Source of the DNA: Candidatus Bathyarchaeota archaeon
GTDB taxonomy: Archaea; Thermoproteota; Bathyarchaeia; Bathyarchaeales; Bathyarchaeaceae
Reading direction: 5' to 3'
Assembly (NCBI GenBank): GCA_026014605.1
Contig: JAOZIC010000173.1
Span: 11,300-23,933 of the forward strand
DNA length: 12,634 bases
The position numbers and the translations under genes are program-made. Positions 5,832-12,634 of this stretch are shown here, in pieces (the stretch's first letter is position 1; every line of letters begins with the position of its first letter). A model generated the notes under the pieces. It was not told the DNA's origin, searched no databases, and saw only the letters and a program-made list of their open reading frames with translations.

Positions 5832-6602
5832 ATGTTCATGGATTTGAATAAGCCAGTTTTCTTTCAAGCCATCAACACTGTCGCCTTCATCGTAACAATT
5901 ATAGTAAACTCCCTTGCTGGAAGCACAACTCTGATTGGCGGTGTTACAAGCGCGGACATTTCTGACATGTACTTGACAAAGGTTACTCCTGCGGGTTTCA
6001 CGTTTGCAATCTGGGGAATAATCTATGTGCTGTTGGCGGTTTTTGTTATCTACCAGTTTTTGCCAAACAAAAACAAATCGTTCATACGCACGATTGGTTG
6101 GATGTTTGCTTTAAGCAGTGCACTAAACATCTTTTGGTTGTTTTTGTGGCACTACAACCTTGTAACCTACAGTTTGCTTTTGATGTTTGGATTACTAGCC
6201 ACGTTAATCGGAATCTACCGAAAACTAGACATCGGCAAAGCAGAAGTCTCGCTAACCGAACGCCTCTGTGTGCATCTGCCTTTCAGCGTTTATCTGGGCT
6301 GGATTAGCATCGCCACCATCGCCAACGTTTCAGTTGCCTTAACCGCCGTAAGCTGGGACGGGTTTGGGCTTCAAGAACAAACTTGGGCAGTTCTCATAAT
6401 CGCCGTAGCTTTAGTTTTAACATTGACTATGCTTTTGTTGCGCAAGGATTTCGCGTTTAGTCTGGTTGTAATCTGGGCGCTGGTTGGCATAATGTCAAAA
6501 CAGAGCGAATACGAAGAAATCGTTCTAGCCTCGCAGTTTGCCATCGCAGTAATCATATTTGCTATTGTTGCGGTTTTGTTGCTTTCAAAACTTAAACGCT
6601 AA
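5832..6602 (+). CDS. TspO/MBR-related tryptophan-rich membrane protein
   Basis: A 256-residue integral membrane protein with about seven or eight hydrophobic helices (roughly 13-33, 57-78, 88-106, 112-130, 147-171, 185-203, 208-222, 232-252). TPAGFTFAIWGIIYVLL (52-68) matches the family signature P-x-G-x-x-F-x-x-x-W-x-x-x-Y, NIFWLFLW (99-106) the N-x-x-W segment, and VYLGWISIATIANVSV (153-168) the fourth core helix ending in an Asn. It has eight tryptophans, most in or near membrane segments. TspO proteins bind porphyrins or lipophilic ligands; this longer variant has extra C-terminal helices and an unknown ligand, so only family membership is claimed. The start is ATG 5832 or the in-frame ATG 5838. 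It lies just right of the tRNA remnant and may have been the original right neighbour of tRNA-Leu. Confidence 0.8.
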   Translation: MFMDLNKPVFFQAINTVAFIVTIIVNSLAGSTTLIGGVTSADISDMYLTKVTPAGFTFAIWGIIYVLLAVFVIYQFLPNKNKSFIRTIGWMFALSSALNIFWLFLWHYNLVTYSLLLMFGLLATLIGIYRKLDIGKAEVSLTERLCVHLPFSVYLGWISIATIANVSVALTAVSWDGFGLQEQTWAVLIIAVALVLTLTMLLLRKDFAFSLVVIWALVGIMSKQSEYEEIVLASQFAIAVIIFAIVAVLLLSKLKR

Positions 6603-6637
6603 AACCCCACCATTATTCTAGATGGTGACCTCGGTTG

Positions 6638-8038
6638 ATGCGAAAGAAAACAAAAATAGTGTGCACAATCGGTCCGGCTAGCTTGGAGCCTGCCGTTTTG
6701 GAGAAGATGGTAGCCGCAGGCATGAACTGCGCCAGAATCAACACTGCATACGGCGATTTTGACCGCTACAAAACCATCGTAGAAAATGTTCGTCAAGTTT
6801 CGGACATCCCTGTTTTGGTTGACCTGAAAGGACCAGAAATACGGCTAAGAACAGACCACGAACTCGTTTTAGAAACAGGCGATATTCTGGAAGTAGGCTT
6901 TAACGGCGAACCTGTAAGGTTCAATCACAACTTTTTGGACCAGATGAGTGTCGGCGACCTAGTTTTTGTAGACAATGGCAGAATCAGAATGACCGTAACC
7001 CAAAAACGGGAAGGCAGCCTAAGTTTGCGTGCAGATTCATCGGGCGTGATTTCTGACGGCAAAGGCGTTAACGTTCCAAACAAGCAGCTTAATGTTTCCA
7101 CTCTTTCTGACCGCGACCGAAAACTCATCGACTTTGCCAAAGAGTTTGACATCGCATATTTGGCGCTGTCGTTTACGCGCAGTGCCCAAGACCTTGCTGA
7201 GGTTCGTTCAGCAGCGCAAGATTACAAAGGGGCTTTGGTTGCAAAGATTGAAAACTTTGATGGAATCCAAAACTTTGACGCGATACTTCAAGCCGCAGAC
7301 GGAGTTTTGATTGCCCGAGGCGATTTAGGCGTAGAAATTGCGACTGAGCGTGTGCCTTTGGTTCAAAAGTTGTTGATTCGCAAATGTAACCAAGCAGGCA
7401 AAACCGTGATAACCGCCACAGAAATGCTTGAGTCCATGATGAATAACCCTTCTCCGACCCGCGCAGAGGTCAGCGACGTTGCCAATGCGATTTTGGATGG
7501 AACAGACGCAACCATGCTCAGTGGAGAAACTGCGGTTGGCAAGTATCCTGTGGAGTCTGTTGAGATGATGGCGCGTGTGGCGCAGGAAACAGAAAAAGCC
7601 GCAGCCAGCAGTGTTGAAGACCAAGGTTACGTGAACATCTCTGATACTGTGAGCCGTTCAATTCATAGAATCTGCAAAAATATGCCTTTAAACAAAATAG
7701 TTACCCTAACGCGGTCAGGTTACACTGCACGCATGATTTCGCGCTTCAAGGTTCCGCAACCAATTATTGCGGTTACATATAGTCCAATCGTGAAAAAGCA
7801 GCTGGAACTGGTTTATGGCGTAATTCCTGTATACATTGAATATCAAACAGAAGCCGACCGAATCTTAACAGTCGCCTGTAACCTGTATTCCAAGAAACTG
7901 CTTGAATCTGACGACACCGTGCTTTTCACTGCGGCTTTTAGAACAAAACAGCGGCACGCAAGCAACTTGATCGAAATCCACAATATCAAAGAACTGCTGG
8001 AACTAAAAGAAAACGGAACCATCGAACCCGCAAGTTAA
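6638..8038 (+). CDS. pyk: Pyruvate kinase
   Basis: A 466-residue cytoplasmic pyruvate kinase that transfers phosphate from phosphoenolpyruvate to ADP in the last step of glycolysis. Visible motifs are KTKIVCTIGPAS (4-15), CARIN (31-35), VDLKGPEIR (61-69), catalytic K203 and metal ligand E205 in AKIENFDGI, D229 in ARGDLGVEI, TATEMLESM (259-267) and RAEVSDVANAILDGTDATML (275-294). The C-terminal domain is present, so the protein is full length. The usual N-F-S-H-G cation/ATP loop is N-T-A-Y-G here and the Thr of D-T-K-G-P-E is Leu, so two usual potassium ligands have changed, while the Glu (E67) typical of potassium-dependent enzymes remains. ATG 6638 is chosen because GGTGA ends 9 nt upstream; an in-frame TTG lies one codon earlier. 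It follows the TspO-related gene by 35 bp and may be co-transcribed. Confidence 0.95.
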   Translation: MRKKTKIVCTIGPASLEPAVLEKMVAAGMNCARINTAYGDFDRYKTIVENVRQVSDIPVLVDLKGPEIRLRTDHELVLETGDILEVGFNGEPVRFNHNFLDQMSVGDLVFVDNGRIRMTVTQKREGSLSLRADSSGVISDGKGVNVPNKQLNVSTLSDRDRKLIDFAKEFDIAYLALSFTRSAQDLAEVRSAAQDYKGALVAKIENFDGIQNFDAILQAADGVLIARGDLGVEIATERVPLVQKLLIRKCNQAGKTVITATEMLESMMNNPSPTRAEVSDVANAILDGTDATMLSGETAVGKYPVESVEMMARVAQETEKAAASSVEDQGYVNISDTVSRSIHRICKNMPLNKIVTLTRSGYTARMISRFKVPQPIIAVTYSPIVKKQLELVYGVIPVYIEYQTEADRILTVACNLYSKKLLESDDTVLFTAAFRTKQRHASNLIEIHNIKELLELKENGTIEPAS

Positions 8039-8050
8039 CCGAGAATAACG

Positions 8051-8066
8051 TCTTTTTTATCTTTTT
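8051..8066 (+). terminator. Oligo-T terminator after pyruvate kinase
   Basis: Two T runs (TTTTTT at 8053-8058 and TTTTT at 8062-8066) lie 13-28 nt after the stop codon, the usual archaeal intrinsic terminator form. The flanking TAACCG at the stop codon and CGGTTA about 8068-8074 are complementary and might form a long-looped stem around it. Confidence 0.5.
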
Positions 8067-8135
8067 GGCGGTTATCTTCAAAAATTATGAGAACACATTA
8101 TTCGCCTTCTTGTTTCGGAGATACAATTGAATAAG

Positions 8136-8231
8136 ATGGTTGTCATCGGAATCATACTTTTTGCTATAGCTGGTTTTTTCCGCTCTTACACTATATGGTG
8201 GTTATGTTCATTTTTTGCGATAGATTTGTAA
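8136..8231 (+). CDS. Possible 31-residue hydrophobic small protein
   Basis: An ATG-to-TAA frame encodes a short peptide beginning MVVIGIILFAIAGFF and ending SFFAIDL, almost entirely hydrophobic with one Arg in the middle, so it could form one membrane segment. There is no Shine-Dalgarno and no convincing promoter, and its 3' end overlaps the end of the convergent DUF2341 gene by 24 bp. It lies in the otherwise empty 8039-8207 gap. It may well be chance. Confidence 0.15.
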   Translation: MVVIGIILFAIAGFFRSYTIWWLCSFFAIDL

Positions 8232-10667
8232 TCCTATAACTGCAACTAGTGCTATCACTATCAATGCTACGGCTATGATTAATGTGGTCTGGTTCAATTG
8301 TATGCCTGCGTCGTACCATGCAACAAAAAGGTCGTCTGGGTCCGTAAAAGCAGTCAAGCAATAAGTGTTGTCAATAACGTTGGTGAAGTCGTAAGTTCGT
8401 GTGGCTTCTGAGGTGCTGATGTCTGTGAATGTTGATTTTGTGTGTGAGTTGTTGAATTCTAAGCCATTTTGGGTGATGTTGTAGCTGTAGTCTGATACAG
8501 AGGAGTTGTCGTATTCGCGAAGTATTGTAACAGTGAATTTTGTTTTTGTGTTTGAAGGAACTAGGTCATCGTCAACCGTAAGCAGGACATTTAGGCGGTC
8601 CCATATTACCGAAACAGACAATGAATTCATGTTAACGGCTGTAACGCCATAAGTCGCTTCTTCACCCACTCCCTCATTGTAAACCACTTGTTGAACAGAA
8701 GCTTTCGATTCTGAGCCTACAAAGTGGGTACCATTCCAAACCAAATCAAGAGAACCAACGCTCAACACATCTCCCAAACCAAAACTGTGGCCGTCATATT
8801 CAAGTTCTGCAGTTGCATAGATTTCAGCGGAGTCATTGAGGTTAATTCTTGCATCGTCTGTTCCAAGAGTTAAAATTCTTATTCTGTCACTGATGAATGT
8901 ATCTGTTGGGCTTTCTTTTGCGTCAGTGTATTCTGCGTCTGCCATGTCAATGTACGGATTGTATGCTTCTAAACCGGTTGAAGAGAGCGCAGAAAAGGAT
9001 ACCAAAAATGTCCCGTTTATTATTCTGTTGTCACTCCCTTGACTGGCATCTCTTGAGTCATAAATGTGGATTGCTGTGAACTCACTATCGGGTGGATAAC
9101 TCGAAGAGGCCGTGTCACTTGAAGGATTATTGGCATAAACTACTGTCCCAGAAAAATTCAAAGACTGCCCTACGTTTCCTCTGTCATCGTTGCAGGAAAA
9201 TCCAGAAATGACGAGGTCTGTTACAACATCAGCATAATCTGTTTGAATAACTTCTGTGTTGCTTTGGCCTTCACTATCCACAACAAAGACTGAGATGTCA
9301 ATATCACTTTCTTGTATGGCATTAAACTTTGGAGAAATCATGAAATTCATTGTAAGTGTTTTTCCTGAACCCACATAAGAACAGCTATCGATATCTAAAT
9401 CCCACATTGAACTCCCTGATTTAATGCTGAACGTTGAGGTGTCCTCGTCAAACCTGAAGGTAGCACGAACGCTGGAAGATTGTGTAATTAAAAACTCTGC
9501 ATACCCAATTTCTTCGTATCCATCATAGTCAATGACAACATATTGTGCAGTGTAGTACCGTTTTTGGGCATAGATGTTGTTTACGTCGTCCATATCTAGA
9601 ATTGTAAAACCAACATTTGTAGGTACATTGTTCCCTTCTTCTTTTCCCCAACTTCCGTGATTGGGTTCGTTATCAAGACACTTACGAACTGCAACCCAGT
9701 CAACCAATAATTCTGATGTAGAGCCTCTTGTGGCAAAACCTACGCCCATGTCCTCTGTAGGTACATATGTATCAAGTGTTTCTTCTAAGACATCATCAAA
9801 ATAGTATTCACTTTTTTCATTAAACCATTGAATTTCGGTTATAGAATATGCTGAATGGTCTGTTGTTCTTGCCTTTGTTTCAATATATGACTCATCAACA
9901 ACACCCTGAAAGACCTTCCCACCCCATGTAGAAGAATACTTCACTTCAATAAGGTTGGGGCTTCCACCACCAACACCTCTAGAATCATAACAAAACTGAG
10001 TATAATCCTGTTCTTCCATCATGTACCTTGCACGAATTGCAGTATTGTAACTGACCTCTGTTTTTGAACCAATCTGCTCCCAAGAATTTGAACCTCCAGT
10101 AACTGTTAACACTCCGTTTGATTCGGAATAAGAACCACCAGTCTCCCACTCTACCCATTTTGATGTGTTAAAATAATCGTCATCAAAATTGTCAAAAAAT
10201 AAGAATGTATTCTCCCCCTGATGTATTTCAGAGTAATCATCGGTATCAGATACTCCCGAATTCCCATAATAGATGTAGATTAGCACATCTCCAGCAGTCA
10301 AGTTGCCTGATACTTCCACCCAAAACACGGCATCATTCAAACCCGTCTTTTCTATCCAATAGTCAAGTTCTGTTTCACCATCATCTTCAGTGAATCTGAT
10401 ATCCTGAAAATTAGAGCGACATTTCTCATTAACATAAACAGTGCCCTCAAAATCAGAGCCACTTCCATAATCTACAGTAATAGAAACCTGATAGTTTGTT
10501 CCTGCCCCTGTTGCTTTTTCTATTACGTGGCTTTTTCTGTAACTCCATCCCTCAAGCCAGTTTTCACCATCGCCATAAATTGCAGGAATTGGGGCAAAAC
10601 TGAAGAAAAATGTAGACAAAAGCAGAAGAACCAAAACAGATGCTTTCTTTCCGTCATCTAGTTTCAT
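8208..10667 (-). CDS. DUF2341 and concanavalin-like secreted surface protein with C-terminal anchor
   Basis: An 819-residue exported protein. Residues 8-32 are a signal peptide (hydrophobic core VLVLLLLSTFFFSF). Residues about 41-135 form a DUF2341 domain: WSYRKSHVIE, NFQDIRFTEDDGETELDYWIE and IYIYYGN are its typical strands. Residues about 157-345 look like a laminin-G/concanavalin-type jelly roll (FFDNFDDDYFNTSKW through VDWVAVRKC), ending in the EPNHGSWG tail often seen with DUF2341. The rest (about 350-785) is beta-rich, probably Ig-like. A single membrane helix (about 794-816, LIIAVALIVIALVAVIGL) with RKK behind it anchors the C-terminus. Around ten N-x-S/T sequons suggest archaeal N-glycosylation. 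A role in cell surface, adhesion or carbohydrate binding is inferred from architecture. ATG 10667 has AGGGA about 8 nt upstream. Confidence 0.85.
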   Translation of the reverse strand: MKLDDGKKASVLVLLLLSTFFFSFAPIPAIYGDGENWLEGWSYRKSHVIEKATGAGTNYQVSITVDYGSGSDFEGTVYVNEKCRSNFQDIRFTEDDGETELDYWIEKTGLNDAVFWVEVSGNLTAGDVLIYIYYGNSGVSDTDDYSEIHQGENTFLFFDNFDDDYFNTSKWVEWETGGSYSESNGVLTVTGGSNSWEQIGSKTEVSYNTAIRARYMMEEQDYTQFCYDSRGVGGGSPNLIEVKYSSTWGGKVFQGVVDESYIETKARTTDHSAYSITEIQWFNEKSEYYFDDVLEETLDTYVPTEDMGVGFATRGSTSELLVDWVAVRKCLDNEPNHGSWGKEEGNNVPTNVGFTILDMDDVNNIYAQKRYYTAQYVVIDYDGYEEIGYAEFLITQSSSVRATFRFDEDTSTFSIKSGSSMWDLDIDSCSYVGSGKTLTMNFMISPKFNAIQESDIDISVFVVDSEGQSNTEVIQTDYADVVTDLVISGFSCNDDRGNVGQSLNFSGTVVYANNPSSDTASSSYPPDSEFTAIHIYDSRDASQGSDNRIINGTFLVSFSALSSTGLEAYNPYIDMADAEYTDAKESPTDTFISDRIRILTLGTDDARINLNDSAEIYATAELEYDGHSFGLGDVLSVGSLDLVWNGTHFVGSESKASVQQVVYNEGVGEEATYGVTAVNMNSLSVSVIWDRLNVLLTVDDDLVPSNTKTKFTVTILREYDNSSVSDYSYNITQNGLEFNNSHTKSTFTDISTSEATRTYDFTNVIDNTYCLTAFTDPDDLFVAWYDAGIQLNQTTLIIAVALIVIALVAVIGLQIYRKK

Positions 10668-10719
10668 TTTATTTTTCCCTGATTAATTCATCTATTTCGA
10701 TAATTAATTAACGTTTTTA

Positions 10720-10734
10720 TCAAGAAATTTTGAC
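10720..10734. promoter_or_regulatory. Palindromic 15-mer, copy 1 (candidate operator)
   Basis: TCAAGAAATTTTGAC has dyad symmetry (TCAA facing TTGA) and matches 14 of 15 bases of the site 44 bp further upstream. It directly abuts the TATA-like element proposed for the DUF2341 gene, so a bound protein would block or recruit the basal transcription factors. The regulator is unknown; the adjacent Lrp/AsnC proteins are the obvious candidates. Confidence 0.4.
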
Positions 10735-10763
10735 AAAAATATATCCAATGAGTTTTCATTTAG

Positions 10764-10778
10764 TCAAGAAAGTTTGAC
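10764..10778. promoter_or_regulatory. Palindromic 15-mer, copy 2 (candidate operator)
   Basis: TCAAGAAAGTTTGAC differs from copy 1 by a single central base. With one more G on the left it extends to GTCAA facing TTGAC. The 44-bp start-to-start distance is close to four helical turns, placing both sites on the same DNA face, as expected for cooperative binding. Confidence 0.4.
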
Positions 10779-11182
10779 TATCTGTAGAATGTCATCTCCT
10801 GTTATTCAACTTTGCTTCCAACTTTTTTTATTGTTCATCCCTCTGAATATATCCCTTTTCTTGTTAGGGACACACAGATTTTAATTTAGTAATTATTTAT
10901 GCGAGAATAACTACCTGTAATAGAACAGCGGTAACCCCAAAACCACCACATCACACTAAAAGCCTTCTGATTTACCGTCAATTTGAACCATTTTTACTGA
11001 AATTCCCTTTCAGTTCAAAATCTGATATCAAGGAATTCAAAAAGATTAGTCAAGCCACAATTCAGGCGTACGTTTTTTGCTCAAAATTCAACTTGACTGT
11101 TCAGTAGATTCTTTTACTGACGAACAACCAAACAACTACATTGACCAGTTACAATAGCTTGGAAAAATCTGGGGTCTCTCGT

Positions 11183-11710
11183 TTATTTGTCGTCTTCTGT
11201 ATTATGGTAATCTTCGAGATCAACCATGCCTATCTTTGGTGGCAACATAACTACACTTTTTATCCAAGGCCTGCTCAAAGGAGTTCCGACCCCTTTTCCT
11301 ATTTCATAGATTCTGGTAATAATGCGGTAGACTTCTGGCATGGCAAGAATCTTTTTTTCTGTTTCCCGCGCCATCCGGTAACTCGGGGTTGATGCTTCTA
11401 CCATTATGTCATAATTTCCTGCTGCGGAGTGAATGTTTGTTATTCCTTCAATTTTTGAAAGCCTTTCAATCACCGAAGAGATGTTACTTCCAGTTTTTAA
11501 CGAAATAAAAATGAAATCAACAGCCCTAATTCCCAATTTGTCTGTGCTTAACGTTATTGTAGTCTTGATTTTCCCGCTTTTCTTCATTTTGTTATACCGT
11601 TTAATCACAGTATCAACAGACAAATCCAACTCTTTAGCAAGCTTGTTAAACGAAACCCGAGCATTCTCCTGCAACTTTCTTACAATTCTTCTATCAGTTT
11701 CATCCAACAT
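11183..11710 (-). CDS. Lrp/AsnC-family transcriptional regulator (second of pair)
   Basis: A 175-residue regulator. The N-terminal winged HTH (about 1-50) shows LDETDRRIVRKLQENAR and a recognition helix in SVDTVIKRYNKMKKSGKI (31-48). A RAM/AsnC-type ligand and oligomerisation domain (about 65-135) includes AAGNYDIMVEA (96-106), the G-x-Y-D effector-site motif, and ends in TRIYEIGK. A tail of about 35 residues after the RAM domain is longer than usual. Such proteins form dimers to octamers that sense amino acids and activate or repress transcription. ATG 11710 is chosen because GGAG lies 8 nt before it and the protein then begins at the usual MLDE; ATG 11713 and GTG 11719 are also in frame. 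The Shine-Dalgarno lies inside the last codons of the upstream regulator, so the two are translationally coupled. Confidence 0.9.
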   Translation of the reverse strand: MLDETDRRIVRKLQENARVSFNKLAKELDLSVDTVIKRYNKMKKSGKIKTTITLSTDKLGIRAVDFIFISLKTGSNISSVIERLSKIEGITNIHSAAGNYDIMVEASTPSYRMARETEKKILAMPEVYRIITRIYEIGKGVGTPLSRPWIKSVVMLPPKIGMVDLEDYHNTEDDK

Positions 11711-11715
11711 CATAT

Positions 11716-12189
11716 TCACTCCTTTTTCAGGTGATCAACAGGAATATTTTCTGGAAACGCAAAATCATTAAGCCAAAGCGTAATTTGCATCTCCATAACT
11801 GCCTCGTTTTGCCGAATTCTTTGGGTAATCTGTTGCAGGTCTTTGTTTTCTTTAAGATACAATTCAATATGAACGTTCATTCTTTTCGCTAGGTCATAAT
11901 GTATCGAAAAAAGGTCCAACCCCTTGAGTTGCTCTATCAGTTTTTGGATGCCTTCAGGTTTTGTGTTCAAATAGATGCTGACTACTGTTTCGTAGCCTAA
12001 CTCTTTGGGGTCAACCAAAGCGGTTGAACCAACGATTAACCCGTCTTTTTCCATTTTGGTGAATCTGTTTCTAACTGTGGCGGTTGACACGTTGCAGTCT
12101 TTGGCTATGTCAGAAAATTTTTTGCGTGCATCTTTTAGCAGATGTTTTAGTATCTTGATGTCGATTTCGTCTAACACTTTTGTAATCAC
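11716..12189 (-). CDS. Lrp/AsnC-family transcriptional regulator (first of pair)
   Basis: A 157-residue regulator with an N-terminal winged HTH (about 5-52: VLDEIDIKILKHLLKDARKK, then recognition helix VSTATVRNRFTKMEKDGLI at 34-52) and a RAM-like domain (about 67-140). The turn that holds G-x-Y-D in its partner reads AKRMNVHIEL (101-110) here, so the effector pocket differs and it may sense another ligand or none. The start is GTG 12189, preceded by AAGGT; an in-frame GTG at 12177 would begin directly at VLDE and has GTGAT upstream, so the first four residues are uncertain. It sits directly before the second regulator, and the intergenic spacer on its other side leads to a divergent surface-protein gene, a common arrangement for a regulator and its target. 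Confidence 0.9.
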   Translation of the reverse strand: MITKVLDEIDIKILKHLLKDARKKFSDIAKDCNVSTATVRNRFTKMEKDGLIVGSTALVDPKELGYETVVSIYLNTKPEGIQKLIEQLKGLDLFSIHYDLAKRMNVHIELYLKENKDLQQITQRIRQNEAVMEMQITLWLNDFAFPENIPVDHLKKE

Positions 12190-12386
12190 TTGAACCTTTA
12201 TGCGCTATTTTTCGTCCCGTTTATTGTTTTGTTAAGTCTATACTAGGAACTCTGTTAAAAATCATTTTATCTACCAATTGTCGAATTTTATCAAAAAAAC
12301 CAAAAATATAACAAACATTTTACCCCAAATGTTTACCGTTCTTTTGAATTTTCCGGTTACACCAAAAGTTTTAAAAAACGTTTTTC

Positions 12387-12396
12387 GGATATAACT
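12387..12396 (+). promoter_or_regulatory. TATA-like element before the last gene
   Basis: GGATATAACT lies about 26 nt before the ATG at 12418, which would give a leaderless or nearly leaderless mRNA. An alternative TTTTAAAAAA at 12370-12379 would give a leader of about 20 nt that includes AAAGGGA. The rest of the 12190-12417 spacer is AT-rich with no gene seen. Confidence 0.35.
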
Positions 12397-12417
12397 TCCC
12401 CACAAAAGGGAATTAAT

Positions 12418-12634
12418 ATGAAAACGAAAAAAAACCTTATACCAGTAGTGACTATGATTTTTCTAATAACCACAACCGTAATCGTAACCGCAATTCCATT
12501 TGTTCAAGCAGACACACTAGTAACACGCTCATACCTTGCCGTAAACCCTAACCCCGCAGGCATAAACCAAGAAGTCCTAGTTTCAGCATGGCTACAACCA
12601 ATCCCACCAGGCTCAGAAGGCTTTGACGGATTAG
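12418..12634 (+). CDS. Secreted surface protein, N-terminal part
   Basis: The first 72 residues of a gene cut by the window edge. MKTKKNLIPVVTMIFLITTT and the following hydrophobic stretch form a signal peptide with a likely cleavage after VQA (residue 31). The mature start TLVTRSYLAVNPNPAGINQE and VLVSAWLQPIPPGSEGF resemble the N-terminal Ig-like segment often found in large secreted proteins of Bathyarchaeia, some with beta-propeller repeats further on; that comparison is from memory and the rest of the protein is not visible. AAAGGGAATTAAT precedes the ATG. It is divergent from the Lrp pair. Confidence 0.7.
   Translation, partial: MKTKKNLIPVVTMIFLITTTVIVTAIPFVQADTLVTRSYLAVNPNPAGINQEVLVSAWLQPIPPGSEGFDGL

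Larger units (their letters stand above)
10668..11182. other. AT-rich intergenic region (515 bp) with candidate operators
   Basis: This lies upstream of the minus-strand surface-protein gene and downstream of the minus-strand regulators. I see no gene or structural RNA in it. A TATA-like GATAAAAACG (minus strand, around 10711-10720) could serve the surface-protein gene, with transcription starting near 10690. Two near-identical palindromic 15-mers lie directly upstream of that element and are listed separately. A GTCAAG at 11049-11054 and its complement CTTGAC at 11092-11097 form a looser inverted pair. The rest is featureless. Confidence 0.5.

Noticed and set aside
11433..11771. Plus-strand frame of 112 codons opposite the Lrp genes
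   Set aside because: It is antisense to two clear HTH-RAM proteins and lacks a ribosome-binding site or recognisable domain.
1..12634. CRISPR array or insertion sequence
   Set aside because: No regularly spaced repeats, no transposase frame and no IS-like terminal inverted repeats were seen.

Overview
The window looks archaeal, most likely a mesophilic member of the Bathyarchaeia/Thermoproteota. The evidence is an archaeal-type UMP kinase, a tRNA-Leu with a small intron held in a canonical bulge-helix-bulge at position 37/38, TATA-type promoter elements, tandem Lrp/AsnC regulators, a DUF2341 surface protein and partly leaderless-looking starts. The phylum is inferred from style, not proven.

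Layout. At 1-2143 lie chromosomal housekeeping genes: the C-terminal part of an AIR-synthase/HypE-like protein, a convergent metallo-beta-lactamase-fold hydrolase, and divergently from that pyrH (UMP kinase). A tRNA-Leu(CAA) gene follows at 2197-2304. The T-arm and 3' end of this tRNA recur as a 30-base imperfect direct repeat at 5750-5779 (26/30 identical, all four differences C to T). The repeats bracket about 3.4 kb that holds essentially one gene, a 1021-residue protein with an Mrr-like PD-(D/E)xK nuclease domain, a NACHT NTPase and a helical-repeat C-terminus. This is the most interesting part of the window: it reads as a tRNA-inserted island whose only clear cargo is a STAND/NACHT immune-type effector, with no recognisable integrase.

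From 5832 ordinary genes resume: a TspO/MBR-related membrane protein and a pyruvate kinase (with changes at the canonical monovalent-cation site). At 8208-10667 on the minus strand is a large secreted, membrane-anchored DUF2341/concanavalin-like surface protein. Upstream of it is a 515-bp AT-rich region containing two near-identical palindromic 15-mers, candidate operator sites. Next come two tandem, translationally coupled Lrp/AsnC regulators (minus strand), and divergently from them the start of another secreted surface protein that runs off the right edge.

Working together: pyrH and pyruvate kinase are core nucleotide and carbon metabolism. The Lrp pair may control one or both neighbouring surface-protein genes. 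The NACHT protein is probably a stand-alone antiviral sensor-effector carried by the tRNA-linked insertion. Except for the sequence features described, these functional links are inference.
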